A stretch of 21,067 bases of DNA from an uncultured Actinomyces sp. (GTDB lineage: Bacteria > Actinomycetota > Actinomycetes > Actinomycetales > Actinomycetaceae): positions 1 through 21,067 of the forward strand of contig USPB01000006.1 of NCBI GenBank assembly GCA_900556405.1, written 5' to 3'. The notes under the pieces were generated by a model. The model was given only the letters and a program-made list of their open reading frames with translations, had not been told where the DNA came from and ran no database searches. Shown one piece after another: positions 1 through 7,351 of this stretch. Numbering within the stretch: position 1 is the stretch's first letter; every line of letters starts with the position of its first letter. The translations under genes were made by a program, and so were the position numbers.

Positions 1-50
1 CCGATCAGGAGCTTAAAGACCGTCATTTCGAAACCATGAAAATCGAACAT
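1..50 (-). CDS. N-terminal fragment of an unidentified protein, cut by the left edge
   Basis: An ATG on the minus strand at 50-48 opens a frame that stays open to the window edge and gives MFDFHGFEMTVFKLLIG. A TAGAGT hexamer (62-57) ends six bases before this ATG, the same arrangement as at several other starts here. The reading frame lies just downstream of the PH-domain gene on the same strand. The fragment turns hydrophobic after about residue 9, so it could be a membrane protein; the Met-Phe start followed by a hydrophobic stretch is loosely reminiscent of Tat-type subunits, but 17 residues cannot identify it. A competing plus-strand frame (3-152) has poor codon bias and would overlap the PH gene. 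Confidence 0.42.
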   Translation of the reverse strand, partial: MFDFHGFEMTVFKLLI

Positions 51-96
51 GACGCAACTCTATCCGCAGTTGGGAAGCTTTCGTCCCACGGTGTGA

Positions 97-609
97 TCAG
101 CTCGTCGGATCCGCGTCGATTGCTCCTTGAATGTCGTGGAAGATCAGATTAGAAATCTCCACCTGCACCTTCTCAACCTTCGGCACGTCACGTAGGAGTA
201 GCGGGTCGTCTGCGGAGGTCTGGAGGGCAAGCGTGCCGCAGCCGAAGATGCGGTCGTCGAAATCCTTCTCGATTTGAACGTCCGAAATGCGAGTAAGGGG
301 CAGGTCATGACCGGTGCGCTTGATGACGCCCGTGCGCGTGATGACGCGTTTCGTGGTCACCGTGTAGGTGGTCGTTATCCACTTGATCCACGGGACGACA
401 ATGAGCGGGATCGACAGGAGAAGAACGGCTATCCAGATGGTTGCGAGCGCCCAGTAGCGCGCGTTCTCGGGGACATAGAAGGAACCGACCGCCGCTGCGA
501 TGACGAGGATGGACTCGACGATGATCGCTGGCAGCAGCTTCTTGATGTGCGTATGCATGTGGCGGACGACGATCTCGCCCTGGCTGAGAAGCTTCTGTGA
601 CAGTGCCAT
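97..609 (-). CDS. Membrane-anchored bacterial PH (DUF304-type) protein
   Basis: The 170-residue product has an N-terminal stretch that includes KLLSQGEIVVRHMHTH, two hydrophobic segments at about residues 24-45 and 52-76, and then a bacterial PH-like domain at about 78-156 with the family pattern YTVTTKRVITRTGVIKR followed by LPLTRISDVQIE. Proteins of this family are membrane-anchored and conserved in actinobacteria; their biochemical role is mostly unknown. I chose the ATG at 609 over an in-frame GTG at 657, because that GTG lies inside a perfect hairpin that probably ends the upstream tag transcript, and because related proteins as I remember them begin near the MALSQKLL sequence. No strong Shine-Dalgarno is visible. 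The gene ends 46 bases before the next minus-strand start, so the two could be co-transcribed. Confidence 0.85.
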   Translation of the reverse strand: MALSQKLLSQGEIVVRHMHTHIKKLLPAIIVESILVIAAAVGSFYVPENARYWALATIWIAVLLLSIPLIVVPWIKWITTTYTVTTKRVITRTGVIKRTGHDLPLTRISDVQIEKDFDDRIFGCGTLALQTSADDPLLLRDVPKVEKVQVEISNLIFHDIQGAIDADPTS

Positions 610-645
610 GGCACCATCATGCCAGATAGCGGCTGCCTGTGAGTA

Positions 646-673
646 CGCGGTAGCCACACGTGCGGCTACCGCG
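646..673 (-). terminator. Hairpin just after tag
   Basis: A perfect 10-bp inverted repeat (CGCGGTAGCC at 646-655, GGCTACCGCG at 664-673) with an 8-base loop starts nine bases past the tag stop codon. There is no T-run after it on the minus strand, so it could be a weak or Rho-assisted terminator or an RNA 3'-end stabiliser. Confidence 0.5.
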
Positions 674-681
674 TCGTGATG

Positions 682-1314
682 CTACGCCGGGCGCCGATGC
701 GTTCCGACAATGTCCGTGTTGACGATGCCGATCGCGGCCATGAGCGCCAGCATCGTTGTCGGACCGACGAATCGAAATCCCCTGCCTTTCAAGTCGGCTG
801 CCAGAGCCTGCGACTCCGGCAGCTGCGTGGGCACTTCCTCCTGCGAGCGGGGACGCGGATCCTGCTGGGGACGGTAGGACCAGACGAGGTCGCCGAGATG
901 CGACGGACCGTTCGGATCGGCGTCGCTGCGCAGGGCGACCGTCGCACGGGCATTCGTAATCGCCGCCTCGATCTTCCGGCGGTTGCGAATAATGCCCGGC
1001 TCAGTGAGGATGCGCTCGATGTCTGCGTTGTCGAACGCTGCGACATGATCGGGGATGAAACCTCGAAAAGCAGCGCGAAATGCGTTGCGTTTGGCCAGTA
1101 CCGTGCGCCAGGAGAGCCCAGCCTGGAAGCCTTCCAAGACGAGGCACTCAAACACGCCGACCTCGTCGTGAACGGGGAGTCCCCATTCATGATCGTAATA
1201 GTCACGGATGAGTTCGTCGTGGGACGCCCAGGTAGGACGGATGAGGCCATCGTTGCACCGCACGAGCCCATCGGGGAGGCCCAGGGAAAGAGGGGAGTTG
1301 TGTGAAGTAGTCAT
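682..1314 (-). CDS. tag: DNA-3-methyladenine glycosylase I
   Basis: This base-excision repair enzyme removes 3-methyladenine from alkylated DNA in the cytoplasm. The 210-residue product carries the Tag family signature: an RC near the start (C20), YYDHEWGLP (39-47), and FECLVLEGFQAGLSW (55-69), which contains the expected catalytic-pocket glutamate E61, then KRNAFRAAF. I start at the ATG at 1314 because AGGA lies seven bases upstream; the ATG at 1338 has no ribosome binding site. An oddity is that three of the four zinc ligands known from E. coli Tag are not present: the His of YHDxEWG is Tyr40, and the C-terminal His and Cys positions are Asp201 and Thr205. The gene is monocistronic by appearance, bounded by a hairpin and by paired DnaA-box-like repeats. 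Confidence 0.9.
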   Translation of the reverse strand: MTTSHNSPLSLGLPDGLVRCNDGLIRPTWASHDELIRDYYDHEWGLPVHDEVGVFECLVLEGFQAGLSWRTVLAKRNAFRAAFRGFIPDHVAAFDNADIERILTEPGIIRNRRKIEAAITNARATVALRSDADPNGPSHLGDLVWSYRPQQDPRPRSQEEVPTQLPESQALAADLKGRGFRFVGPTTMLALMAAIGIVNTDIVGTHRRPA

Positions 1315-1363
1315 GAGTCGATCCTGCTCCCCGGTCATGACTGCGTCAACGCGTCACGGCAGA

Positions 1364-1404
1364 CCTGTGGATACACGTGTGAATCCGCCATGGCCTGTGG
1401 ATAA
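1364..1404 (-). repeat. Paired DnaA-box-like direct repeats upstream of tag
   Basis: The 10-mer CCTGTGGATA occurs at 1364-1373 and again at 1394-1403, in the same orientation and exactly 30 bp apart. Read on the minus strand the copies are TTATCCACA (1404-1396, the perfect E. coli-type DnaA box) and GTATCCACA (1374-1366, one mismatch). They lie between the tag start and the der terminator, in the presumed tag promoter region. DnaA binding is inference. Confidence 0.5.
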
Positions 1405-1439
1405 CTGCTGAGAAAAGCGAAGGCGGATGCGAGAAAGAG

Positions 1440-1474
1440 AAGGGCGGGATACCAGGGTGTGGCATCCCGCCCTT
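1440..1474 (-). terminator. der terminator hairpin
   Basis: A perfect 11-bp stem (1440-1450 pairing with 1464-1474, AAGGGCGGGAT on the minus strand) with a 13-base loop starts 11 bases after the der stop codon. On the minus strand it is followed by a pyrimidine-rich tail, CTCTTTCTC. This fits an intrinsic terminator for the murE-der transcript. Confidence 0.75.
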
Positions 1475-1485
1475 ACTCGTGGGGT

Positions 1486-3039
1486 TTACTTGCGGCGCCG
1501 CTCGCGCACGCGCACCGAGATCTGGATCGGTGTCCCGGCGAAACCAAAAGTCTCACGTAGACGACGCTCAATGAAACGACGGTATCCGGGGTCGAGGAAC
1601 CCGGTCGTGAAGAGGACGAAGCGCGGAGGTTTGCTCGACGCCTGTGTGCCAAAGAGGATACGAGGCTGCTTGCCGCCGCGAAGCGGGTGCGGATGAGCGG
1701 CGACGAGCTGACCGAGGAATGCATTGAGCTGCCCCGTGGGGATACGGGTCTCCCAGCCTTCGAGCGCAGTGTCCAGAGCACGCACGATGCGATTCGTGTG
1801 CCACCCCGTCTTAGCGGCGAGGTTGATGCGCGGCGCCCACTGGACCTGAACGAGCTCGCGCTCAAGCTCGTTCTTAATCTCCTTTTGGCGCTCCTCATCG
1901 ACGAGATCCCACTTATTCGTGACGATCACGAGGGCGCGTCCCGCGTCGATGACCTGCTGGACGACGCGCACATCCTGCTCGGTGAGAGGGGCCGAACCAT
2001 CGATGAGGACCAGCGCGACCTCCGCCTTTTCGATAGCGGCCTGAGTGCGGATCGACGCGTAGTAGTCGGCACCCGTCGTCCGGTGCATCTTTCGGCGGAT
2101 ACCAGCGGTATCGACGAACCACCATGAGCGCCCATCCAGCTCGATGAGCTCGTCAACGGGATCGCGAGTCGTACCTGCGAGCTCGTTGACGACGACGCGT
2201 TCGCCGCCGGCAAGGGCGTTGAGCAGAGACGACTTGCCGACGTTCGGCCGCCCCACCAGGGCAACGCGCCGCGGGCCGCCAGAAGGCAGCGCCGTGGCGA
2301 CGGCAGATTCGGTGGGCAAGACCTCCATGACGACATCGAGGAGGTCGCCGGTACCGCGTCCGTGCAAAGCAGAAATGGGGTAGGGTTCGCCCAATCCGAG
2401 GCTCCACAGGTACGCAGCGTCTGCCTCCTGCAGCGGCGAGTCGACCTTATTCGCGGCGAGGATAATCGGCTTCTTCTTCGACCGAAGCATCTCGACGATG
2501 CGTTCGTCGGAGGCGGTCACGCCGACGGTCGCATCAAGGACGAGCACGACAGCGTCCGCTAAGTCGACCGCAATCTCTGCCTGCTCAGCAACGGAACGGT
2601 CCAGACCTTTGACGTCGATCTCCCAGCCGCCCGTGTCAACGAGCGTGAAGTCGCGCCCCGCCCATTCGGCCGGGTAGGAGACGCGATCTCGAGTCACGCC
2701 GGGCGTATCTTGCACAACGGCCTCGCGCCGCCCGAGAATACGGTTCACGAGCGTGGATTTTCCAACGTTTGGGCGACCGACGACAGCGAGAACGGGGAGC
2801 CCCGCGGCCACATCGTTTACTTCCGCGAGCGCCGCTTCGCCAGCGAGGAGCGCCAGGTCCTCCTCATCGAGATCGAACTGGTCGAGGTTGGCGCGCATGA
2901 CACGAGCACGCGCCTGCGTCTCCTCGTCGCTCAGGTCGACCGCGAGAGGCGAGGTGACGGCCTCGTCGGCACTGTAGTTCTCGAGGCCGTCCGCCTCGAA
3001 TTCGGCGGGTGCGTCGGGCTGATTGTCAAAGTCATTCAC
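1486..3039 (-). CDS. der: Ribosome biogenesis GTPase Der (EngA)
   Basis: Der is a tandem-GTPase needed for late assembly of the 50S ribosomal subunit. The 517-residue protein has two G domains. The first has GRPNVGKS (88-95), DTPGVTRDR (111-119), DTGG (135-138) and NKVD (197-200). The second has GRPNVGKS (263-270), DTAGIRRK (310-317) and NKWD (375-378). A KH-like RNA-binding domain follows at about 438-517 and ends in a basic tail. An acidic, probably disordered N-terminal extension of about 80 residues precedes the first G domain; such extensions are common in actinobacterial Der. The start is a GTG, with TAGACT six bases upstream and no convincing Shine-Dalgarno, so the gene may have its own leaderless transcript in addition to read-through from murE 79 bases upstream. 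In many actinobacteria cmk precedes der; here murE does. Confidence 0.97.
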   Translation of the reverse strand: MNDFDNQPDAPAEFEADGLENYSADEAVTSPLAVDLSDEETQARARVMRANLDQFDLDEEDLALLAGEAALAEVNDVAAGLPVLAVVGRPNVGKSTLVNRILGRREAVVQDTPGVTRDRVSYPAEWAGRDFTLVDTGGWEIDVKGLDRSVAEQAEIAVDLADAVVLVLDATVGVTASDERIVEMLRSKKKPIILAANKVDSPLQEADAAYLWSLGLGEPYPISALHGRGTGDLLDVVMEVLPTESAVATALPSGGPRRVALVGRPNVGKSSLLNALAGGERVVVNELAGTTRDPVDELIELDGRSWWFVDTAGIRRKMHRTTGADYYASIRTQAAIEKAEVALVLIDGSAPLTEQDVRVVQQVIDAGRALVIVTNKWDLVDEERQKEIKNELERELVQVQWAPRINLAAKTGWHTNRIVRALDTALEGWETRIPTGQLNAFLGQLVAAHPHPLRGGKQPRILFGTQASSKPPRFVLFTTGFLDPGYRRFIERRLRETFGFAGTPIQISVRVRERRRK

Positions 3040-3045
3040 CCGCCC

Positions 3046-3051
3046 AGTCTA
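3046..3051 (-). promoter_or_regulatory. Possible leaderless -10 element of der
   Basis: TAGACT on the minus strand (3051-3046) ends six bases before the GTG start of der. This matches the TANNNT consensus of actinobacterial -10 elements at the distance expected if transcription begins on the start codon. No clear -35 is visible. Confidence 0.4.
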
Positions 3052-3056
3052 CGGCG

Positions 3057-3099
3057 TGGCGCGCCGCAAAGGCCCGATGGGAGCCCCGGCGGCGCGCCA
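3057..3099. repeat. Inverted repeat between murE and der
   Basis: TGGCGCGCC (3057-3065) is repeated inverted as GGCGCGCCA (3091-3099), with 25 bases between the arms that are themselves GC-rich. RNA from the murE-der junction could fold into a long stem here. It could be an attenuator or processing site, or simply GC-rich spacer. Confidence 0.4.
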
Positions 3100-3118
3100 G
3101 TTCACAGATAACGGTGCG

Positions 3119-4699
3119 TTACTCGTGCGCGCGCACGTCGCCTTCGAGGACCTCGGCGGCGACGGGAACGTCGTTGTAGCGGTGGTGGATCCCTTGGATC
3201 TCTTGATACCACTCGGCGCCCTTGCCTGTGATGATGACGGTGTCACCGGGCTGGGCGGCGAGAATAGCCCGGCGCACAGCGTCGCGTCGGCAGGTCGTGA
3301 CCTCGGTGACGTCGGCCATGTCAGGGCGCACGGAGGCGATGCCTCGGAGCAGATAGTCGCGAATCGACTGGGGGTCCTCGGTGCGCGGGTTCTCATCTGT
3401 CACCCACAGGATGTCTGCTTCGCGGGCGGCGATTGCGGCGAGTTCCTCACGCTTGGTGGCATCGCGGTCACCATCGGTGCCGAAGACGATGACGACGTTG
3501 CCCTCCGTCAGTTCGCGGGTCGAACGCAGCGTCCACTCGAGAGCCTCTGGCGTGTGCGCGTAGTCGACGATCACGAGCGGCTGGCCGCCCGGCGTAGGGT
3601 TGACCTTTTCCATGCGGCCGGGGATCTGGGGAGCATCCTCAATCGCACCGATGACCTCAGCGAGCTCAATACCCAAGCTGACGGCGCTGACGATCGCGAC
3701 GGCTGTATTTTGGATATTGACCTCGCCGAGGATAGGCATCGCGACGCGGTGGCCAGCGCCCGACGGGTCAACGAGGGTAAAGACGGTGCGACCGATCGCC
3801 TTATCGGGCCTCACATCGCGAACCTGCCAGTCGGCGTCGTTGTCTGTCAGTGCGGACACCGTCGTCACAGGGACGGTGGCCTGCTGGGCGAGACGACGGC
3901 CCCACTCATCGTCGACGCACACGACGCCGTGGCGAGAGTGCTCAGGAGTAAACAGCAGAGCCTTCGCCTGGAAGTAGTTCTCCATGTCGCCGTAGTAGTC
4001 GAGGTGGTCGTGCTGCAGGTTTGTGAAAGCCGCAACGTCGAAGACGATTCCGTCGACGCGATGCAGCGAGAGAGCGTGAGCGGACAACTCAATGACACCG
4101 GCTCCGCAACCGTACTCCTCGGTGGCTGCCAGGAAACGGGCGATGACGGGGGCCTCGGCGGTCGTACGTACGGCCTCGAACGAAATCGGGCCGACGTGCG
4201 TTTCTACGGTGCCGCACAGCGAGGCATCGGGGAAACGTGACGCGATGGCTGCGCGCATCAGATACGAGGTTGTGGTCTTGCCGTTCGTGCCCGTCACGGC
4301 CATCGTCGTCAGACGCGTCGCGGGGGATGCGTAAACGTTGGCGCATAGCTGCGGAACGACTCCTCGCGGGTCGGCCACCTGCACGACGGGCACGCCCAGG
4401 CCTCGTTCACACGCCTGCATGCGCCCATCCTCATCCGTGAGAATCACGCTTGCACCAGCCTCGATCGCCGCGTGAGCGAAACGAATGCCGTGTTGCTTGA
4501 GGCCGGGAATCGCCACGAACAGCCAGTCCGGCTCGCAGTCGTCGGAGGACACGGTGATACCGCGAAGGCGCAGCGCTGAGTCCGCAATCGAGGCGGGGCT
4601 GCCATCAGGAGCGAAAAATGCTTGGATCTCCAGGCCCGACAGCGCGGTCGCGAGTGACACTGGGGCAACCGTGGGGCGAATATCAATCACTGAAGTCAT
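3119..4699 (-). CDS. murE: MurE-type UDP-MurNAc-tripeptide synthetase
   Basis: This Mur ligase adds the third amino acid to UDP-MurNAc-L-Ala-D-Glu in the cytoplasm. The 526-residue protein has the Mur ligase N domain, the central ATP-binding P-loop GTNGKTTT (137-144), AAFTNLQHDHLDYYGDMENY with the probable carbamylated lysine K246 a little further on, VDYAHTPEALE (379-389), and a C domain with FGTDGDRDATKR and GKGAEWYQ. The substrate-selecting loop reads TDENPRTEDP (434-443), not the DNPR loop of diaminopimelate-adding MurE; with other departures (GKGAE for GKGHE) this suggests another diamino acid such as lysine or ornithine, which is inference. I start at the ATG at 4699, not 117 bases upstream, because the upstream part lacks family sequence and would run through the divergent promoter. 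No murF, mraY or murD is adjacent. Confidence 0.92.
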   Translation of the reverse strand: MTSVIDIRPTVAPVSLATALSGLEIQAFFAPDGSPASIADSALRLRGITVSSDDCEPDWLFVAIPGLKQHGIRFAHAAIEAGASVILTDEDGRMQACERGLGVPVVQVADPRGVVPQLCANVYASPATRLTTMAVTGTNGKTTTSYLMRAAIASRFPDASLCGTVETHVGPISFEAVRTTAEAPVIARFLAATEEYGCGAGVIELSAHALSLHRVDGIVFDVAAFTNLQHDHLDYYGDMENYFQAKALLFTPEHSRHGVVCVDDEWGRRLAQQATVPVTTVSALTDNDADWQVRDVRPDKAIGRTVFTLVDPSGAGHRVAMPILGEVNIQNTAVAIVSAVSLGIELAEVIGAIEDAPQIPGRMEKVNPTPGGQPLVIVDYAHTPEALEWTLRSTRELTEGNVVIVFGTDGDRDATKREELAAIAAREADILWVTDENPRTEDPQSIRDYLLRGIASVRPDMADVTEVTTCRRDAVRRAILAAQPGDTVIITGKGAEWYQEIQGIHHRYNDVPVAAEVLEGDVRAHE

Positions 4700-4705
4700 G
4701 TCCCT

Positions 4706-4711
4706 ACTGTA
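4706..4711 (-). promoter_or_regulatory. Probable leaderless -10 element of murE
   Basis: TACAGT on the minus strand (4711-4706) ends six bases before the murE ATG. The only Shine-Dalgarno-like sequence, AGGGA, is one base from the ATG, too close to work well. No -35 is evident. The murE and pepN starts are only 72 bp apart, so the two promoters must share this space. Confidence 0.5.
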
Positions 4712-4758
4712 GTTCGTCGCTGCGGCGGCGCGCGCCACACAGAGCGACCGTGACACAG

Positions 4759-4764
4759 TAGGAT
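4759..4764 (+). promoter_or_regulatory. Probable -10 element of pepN
   Basis: TAGGAT (4759-4764) ends seven bases before the pepN ATG at 4772. The same bases include AGGA and AGG, which could serve as a ribosome binding site, so the sequence alone does not decide between a leaderless and a leadered transcript. Confidence 0.45.
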
Positions 4765-4771
4765 AGGTGTC

Positions 4772-7351
4772 ATGCAGATTTTGACACGCAACGAAGCAAC
4801 ACATCGCGCTGCCCATCTACACGTCTCAGCCATCGACGTCGTGGTCGATATTCGAGCCGCCCAGGACACGACGATTCCCACCTATCCCGTCACCTCGACG
4901 CTGACGATGACGTCGGACGAGGAGCGCACCTTCATCGACATCGTGGGCGATGTCACCGAGGTGCTTCTCAATGGTCACCCTCACCCGTTCGAGGATGACG
5001 AAGACCGAGTGTGGGTTGGCGGACTGCCGGTAGGGGAGCCGATCACCCTTCAGGTCCGCGCTCTCGCGCGCTATTCGCGCAGCGGTGAAGGCCTGCACCG
5101 CTACACCGATCCCGAGGACGGCGAGGTTTACCTCTACACCCAATTCGAGCCCAACGATGCCCACCGCGCGTGGCCGTGCGTTGACCAGCCGGATGTGAAG
5201 CCTGAATGGACATTCCACGTCATCGCACCGGCGGGTTGGGTTGTCTCCTCCAACGGGATTGAGACAGGCGTCGAGGTTGTAGACGAGAGGGGCGCGCTCC
5301 GCCATGACTTCACGGCGACCCGTCCGCTCTCTAGCTACATCACGGCGATCGTTGCTGGCCCGTGGGCGGTCATCGAGGGAGGCACCTGGAGCGGTGGCGC
5401 GTCGGATGGCGGGCATGCTGACCTGGCGCTGCGACTCCTGTGCCGTCGTACGCTTGCGCGTTACCTCGACTCCGATGATGTCTTCGAGGTGACCCGCGCC
5501 GGACTCGACTTCTACCATGCGCGCTACGGCGTCACGTTCCCGTGGGGGTCCTACGACCAGGTCTACGTGCCCGAATACAACCTGGGCGCGATGGAAAACC
5601 CGGGCTGCATCACCTTCAACGAGAACTACATTTCGCGCTCGGCGCCTACGTTCTCCGAGCGTCAGCGCCGCGCGAACACGACGCTCCACGAGATGTGCCA
5701 CATGTGGTTCGGAGACCTCGCCACACCCTCGTGGTGGGACGACCTGTGGCTGAAGGAATCGTTCGCGGAAAACCAGGGGGCCAGCGCTATCGCAACCGCC
5801 ACGCGGTACGTGGGTGAATGGGCGAACTTCGCGATGAACCGTAAGATCTGGGCCTACACGCAGGACCAGATGCCGACCACGCACCCGATCGCCGCAGACA
5901 TTCCGGACGTCGCAGCTGCAAAGACAAACTTCGATGGAATCACATACGCCAAGGGCGCGTCCGTTCTCAAGCAGCTGGTTGCCTGGGTCGGTGAGGACGC
6001 CTTCTACGAGGGAGCGCGCCGCTACTTCGCCGAGCACCAGTTCGGTGCGACCAACCTCCAGGACCTCCTTGTTGCGCTTGAGGGAGCCTCGCGCCAGGAA
6101 CTGTCCTCCTGGAAGAACGCGTGGCTGGAGACCTCTGGCCCCTCGACGCTGTCCGCTTCGTGGACGACGGATGCAGTTGGTGCGATCACAGACTTCACAC
6201 TGCATCAGAGTGGCGAGGCCTGTGGGGGAGTTCTGCGCCCCCACCGCGTCACGGTGTCCACGTGGCGCGTCGCCGCCGGTGCCCTTGAACGTACGCACAG
6301 CCTCGACGTACGCATCGAGGGGGAACAGGCCCCGATCGATCCCGATGGAGTCCTTGCGGTTCCCGGCGGCGCCGCCTCCGCTGACCTTGTCGTCATCAAC
6401 GATGACGACCTGACCTACGCGATCTCGCGCCTGGATGAGCGTTCGACAGACGTCGCGCTGACCTACGTGGCGTCGATCGACGTCGCGCTGACGCGTGCGG
6501 TCATCTGGGCGTCATTGTGGAACGCGGTACGCGACGGCTTGCTCGATCCGCGCCGCTTCATCGTCGCTGTCCTCACGGCCGTTCCCGCGGAGACTGAGCC
6601 AGCCATCCGCGACCGTCTGCTTCTCTTCGTCGCCGAAGCAATCTCGTCATTCCTGCCGGGTGGCCTGCGCACAGACGTGCACGATCAGGTCCTGGCGACC
6701 ACCATCCGGCTGTCTCGTGAGACGCAAGATGCTGACGCGTGGCGCTCCTACACGCGTGCCTTTATCGCCGAGTTCGCAGCACGCGGTGGTGATGAGTACG
6801 AAGCGACGGTGCGCGGCTTTGCGGCCAGCGATAACCCCGACATTGCCTGGCGTGCACGCCGAGCGTTGGCGGCACGAGGCCTCGTCGATGCCGGCGCGGT
6901 CGAGGCGTGGCGCAGCGCCGACGGCTCGGGGGAAGCAGCGCGTATGAGCGTCGAAGCGCTCGCCTCCCTGCCAATCGACGAAGCTCGTTCCCACGCGTGG
7001 GACTCGGTCTACTCAGAGACCCTCTCGAACGACTTCCTGACCGCGACGCTCGCCGGTCTGCAGGCCTCGTCGTGGGATGGCGAGGCAGGCATTGAGGCCG
7101 CCGTCGATCGTCTGCGTTCCTACTGGGAATCCCACACGATTGGAATGGCACTGCGCTACGCCAATGGGGTGCTTGCGTACGGACTTGATATCGATCGAGA
7201 CGGCAGCGTCGAGCGCTCGGTGGGTCTGCTGCGCTCGTGGCTCGACACGAATGGCGATGCGCCCGCGCAGCTGCGCCGCATTGTCATCGAGCACCTCGAT
7301 GCTTTCGAGCGTGACGAGCGCGTGCAGCGCCGTTGGAAGCAGGACCAGTGA
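4772..7351 (+). CDS. pepN: Aminopeptidase N (M1 family)
   Basis: This cytoplasmic zinc metallopeptidase removes N-terminal residues from peptides. The 859-residue protein has the N-terminal beta domain, the substrate-binding GAMEN motif (272-276), and the zinc site HEMCH (306-310) with the third ligand E329 in WLKESFAE. It is followed by YAKGASVLKQL, typical of actinobacterial PepN, and a long C-terminal helical domain. The length is normal for the actinobacterial subfamily. The gene diverges from murE and opens a run of plus-strand genes. Its stop overlaps the GTG start of the first DUF881 gene (GTGA at 7348-7351), so pepN and the DUF881/SBP genes are probably one transcript, an unusual partner for that trio. 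A full-length frame on the opposite strand is a shadow. Confidence 0.97.
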   Translation: MQILTRNEATHRAAHLHVSAIDVVVDIRAAQDTTIPTYPVTSTLTMTSDEERTFIDIVGDVTEVLLNGHPHPFEDDEDRVWVGGLPVGEPITLQVRALARYSRSGEGLHRYTDPEDGEVYLYTQFEPNDAHRAWPCVDQPDVKPEWTFHVIAPAGWVVSSNGIETGVEVVDERGALRHDFTATRPLSSYITAIVAGPWAVIEGGTWSGGASDGGHADLALRLLCRRTLARYLDSDDVFEVTRAGLDFYHARYGVTFPWGSYDQVYVPEYNLGAMENPGCITFNENYISRSAPTFSERQRRANTTLHEMCHMWFGDLATPSWWDDLWLKESFAENQGASAIATATRYVGEWANFAMNRKIWAYTQDQMPTTHPIAADIPDVAAAKTNFDGITYAKGASVLKQLVAWVGEDAFYEGARRYFAEHQFGATNLQDLLVALEGASRQELSSWKNAWLETSGPSTLSASWTTDAVGAITDFTLHQSGEACGGVLRPHRVTVSTWRVAAGALERTHSLDVRIEGEQAPIDPDGVLAVPGGAASADLVVINDDDLTYAISRLDERSTDVALTYVASIDVALTRAVIWASLWNAVRDGLLDPRRFIVAVLTAVPAETEPAIRDRLLLFVAEAISSFLPGGLRTDVHDQVLATTIRLSRETQDADAWRSYTRAFIAEFAARGGDEYEATVRGFAASDNPDIAWRARRALAARGLVDAGAVEAWRSADGSGEAARMSVEALASLPIDEARSHAWDSVYSETLSNDFLTATLAGLQASSWDGEAGIEAAVDRLRSYWESHTIGMALRYANGVLAYGLDIDRDGSVERSVGLLRSWLDTNGDAPAQLRRIVIEHLDAFERDERVQRRWKQDQ

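Noticed and set aside
3..152. Possible C-terminal end of a plus-strand gene from the left edge
   Set aside because: The frame is open for about 49 codons but has low third-position GC and would overlap the end of the PH gene by more than 50 bases. The minus-strand start at 50 explains this stretch better.
1364..1404. A chromosomal replication origin at the DnaA-box-like repeats
   Set aside because: Only two boxes, no AT-rich unwinding region, and no dnaA, dnaN, rpmH or gyrB nearby.
3023..4240. Long plus-strand frame of about 400 codons opposite der and murE
   Set aside because: It lies wholly antisense to the start of der and the body of murE, both with clear family motifs, and its protein shows no recognisable domain. 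High GC content opens such frames.
4691..4816. Upstream extension of murE to a start at 4816
   Set aside because: The extra 39 residues have no Mur-family sequence and would overlap the pepN start and its promoter.
4826..6298. Long minus-strand frame of 490 codons opposite pepN
   Set aside because: It is antisense to the M1 catalytic domain, and the sequence is low in family-like features and rich in Arg. It is a shadow of pepN.
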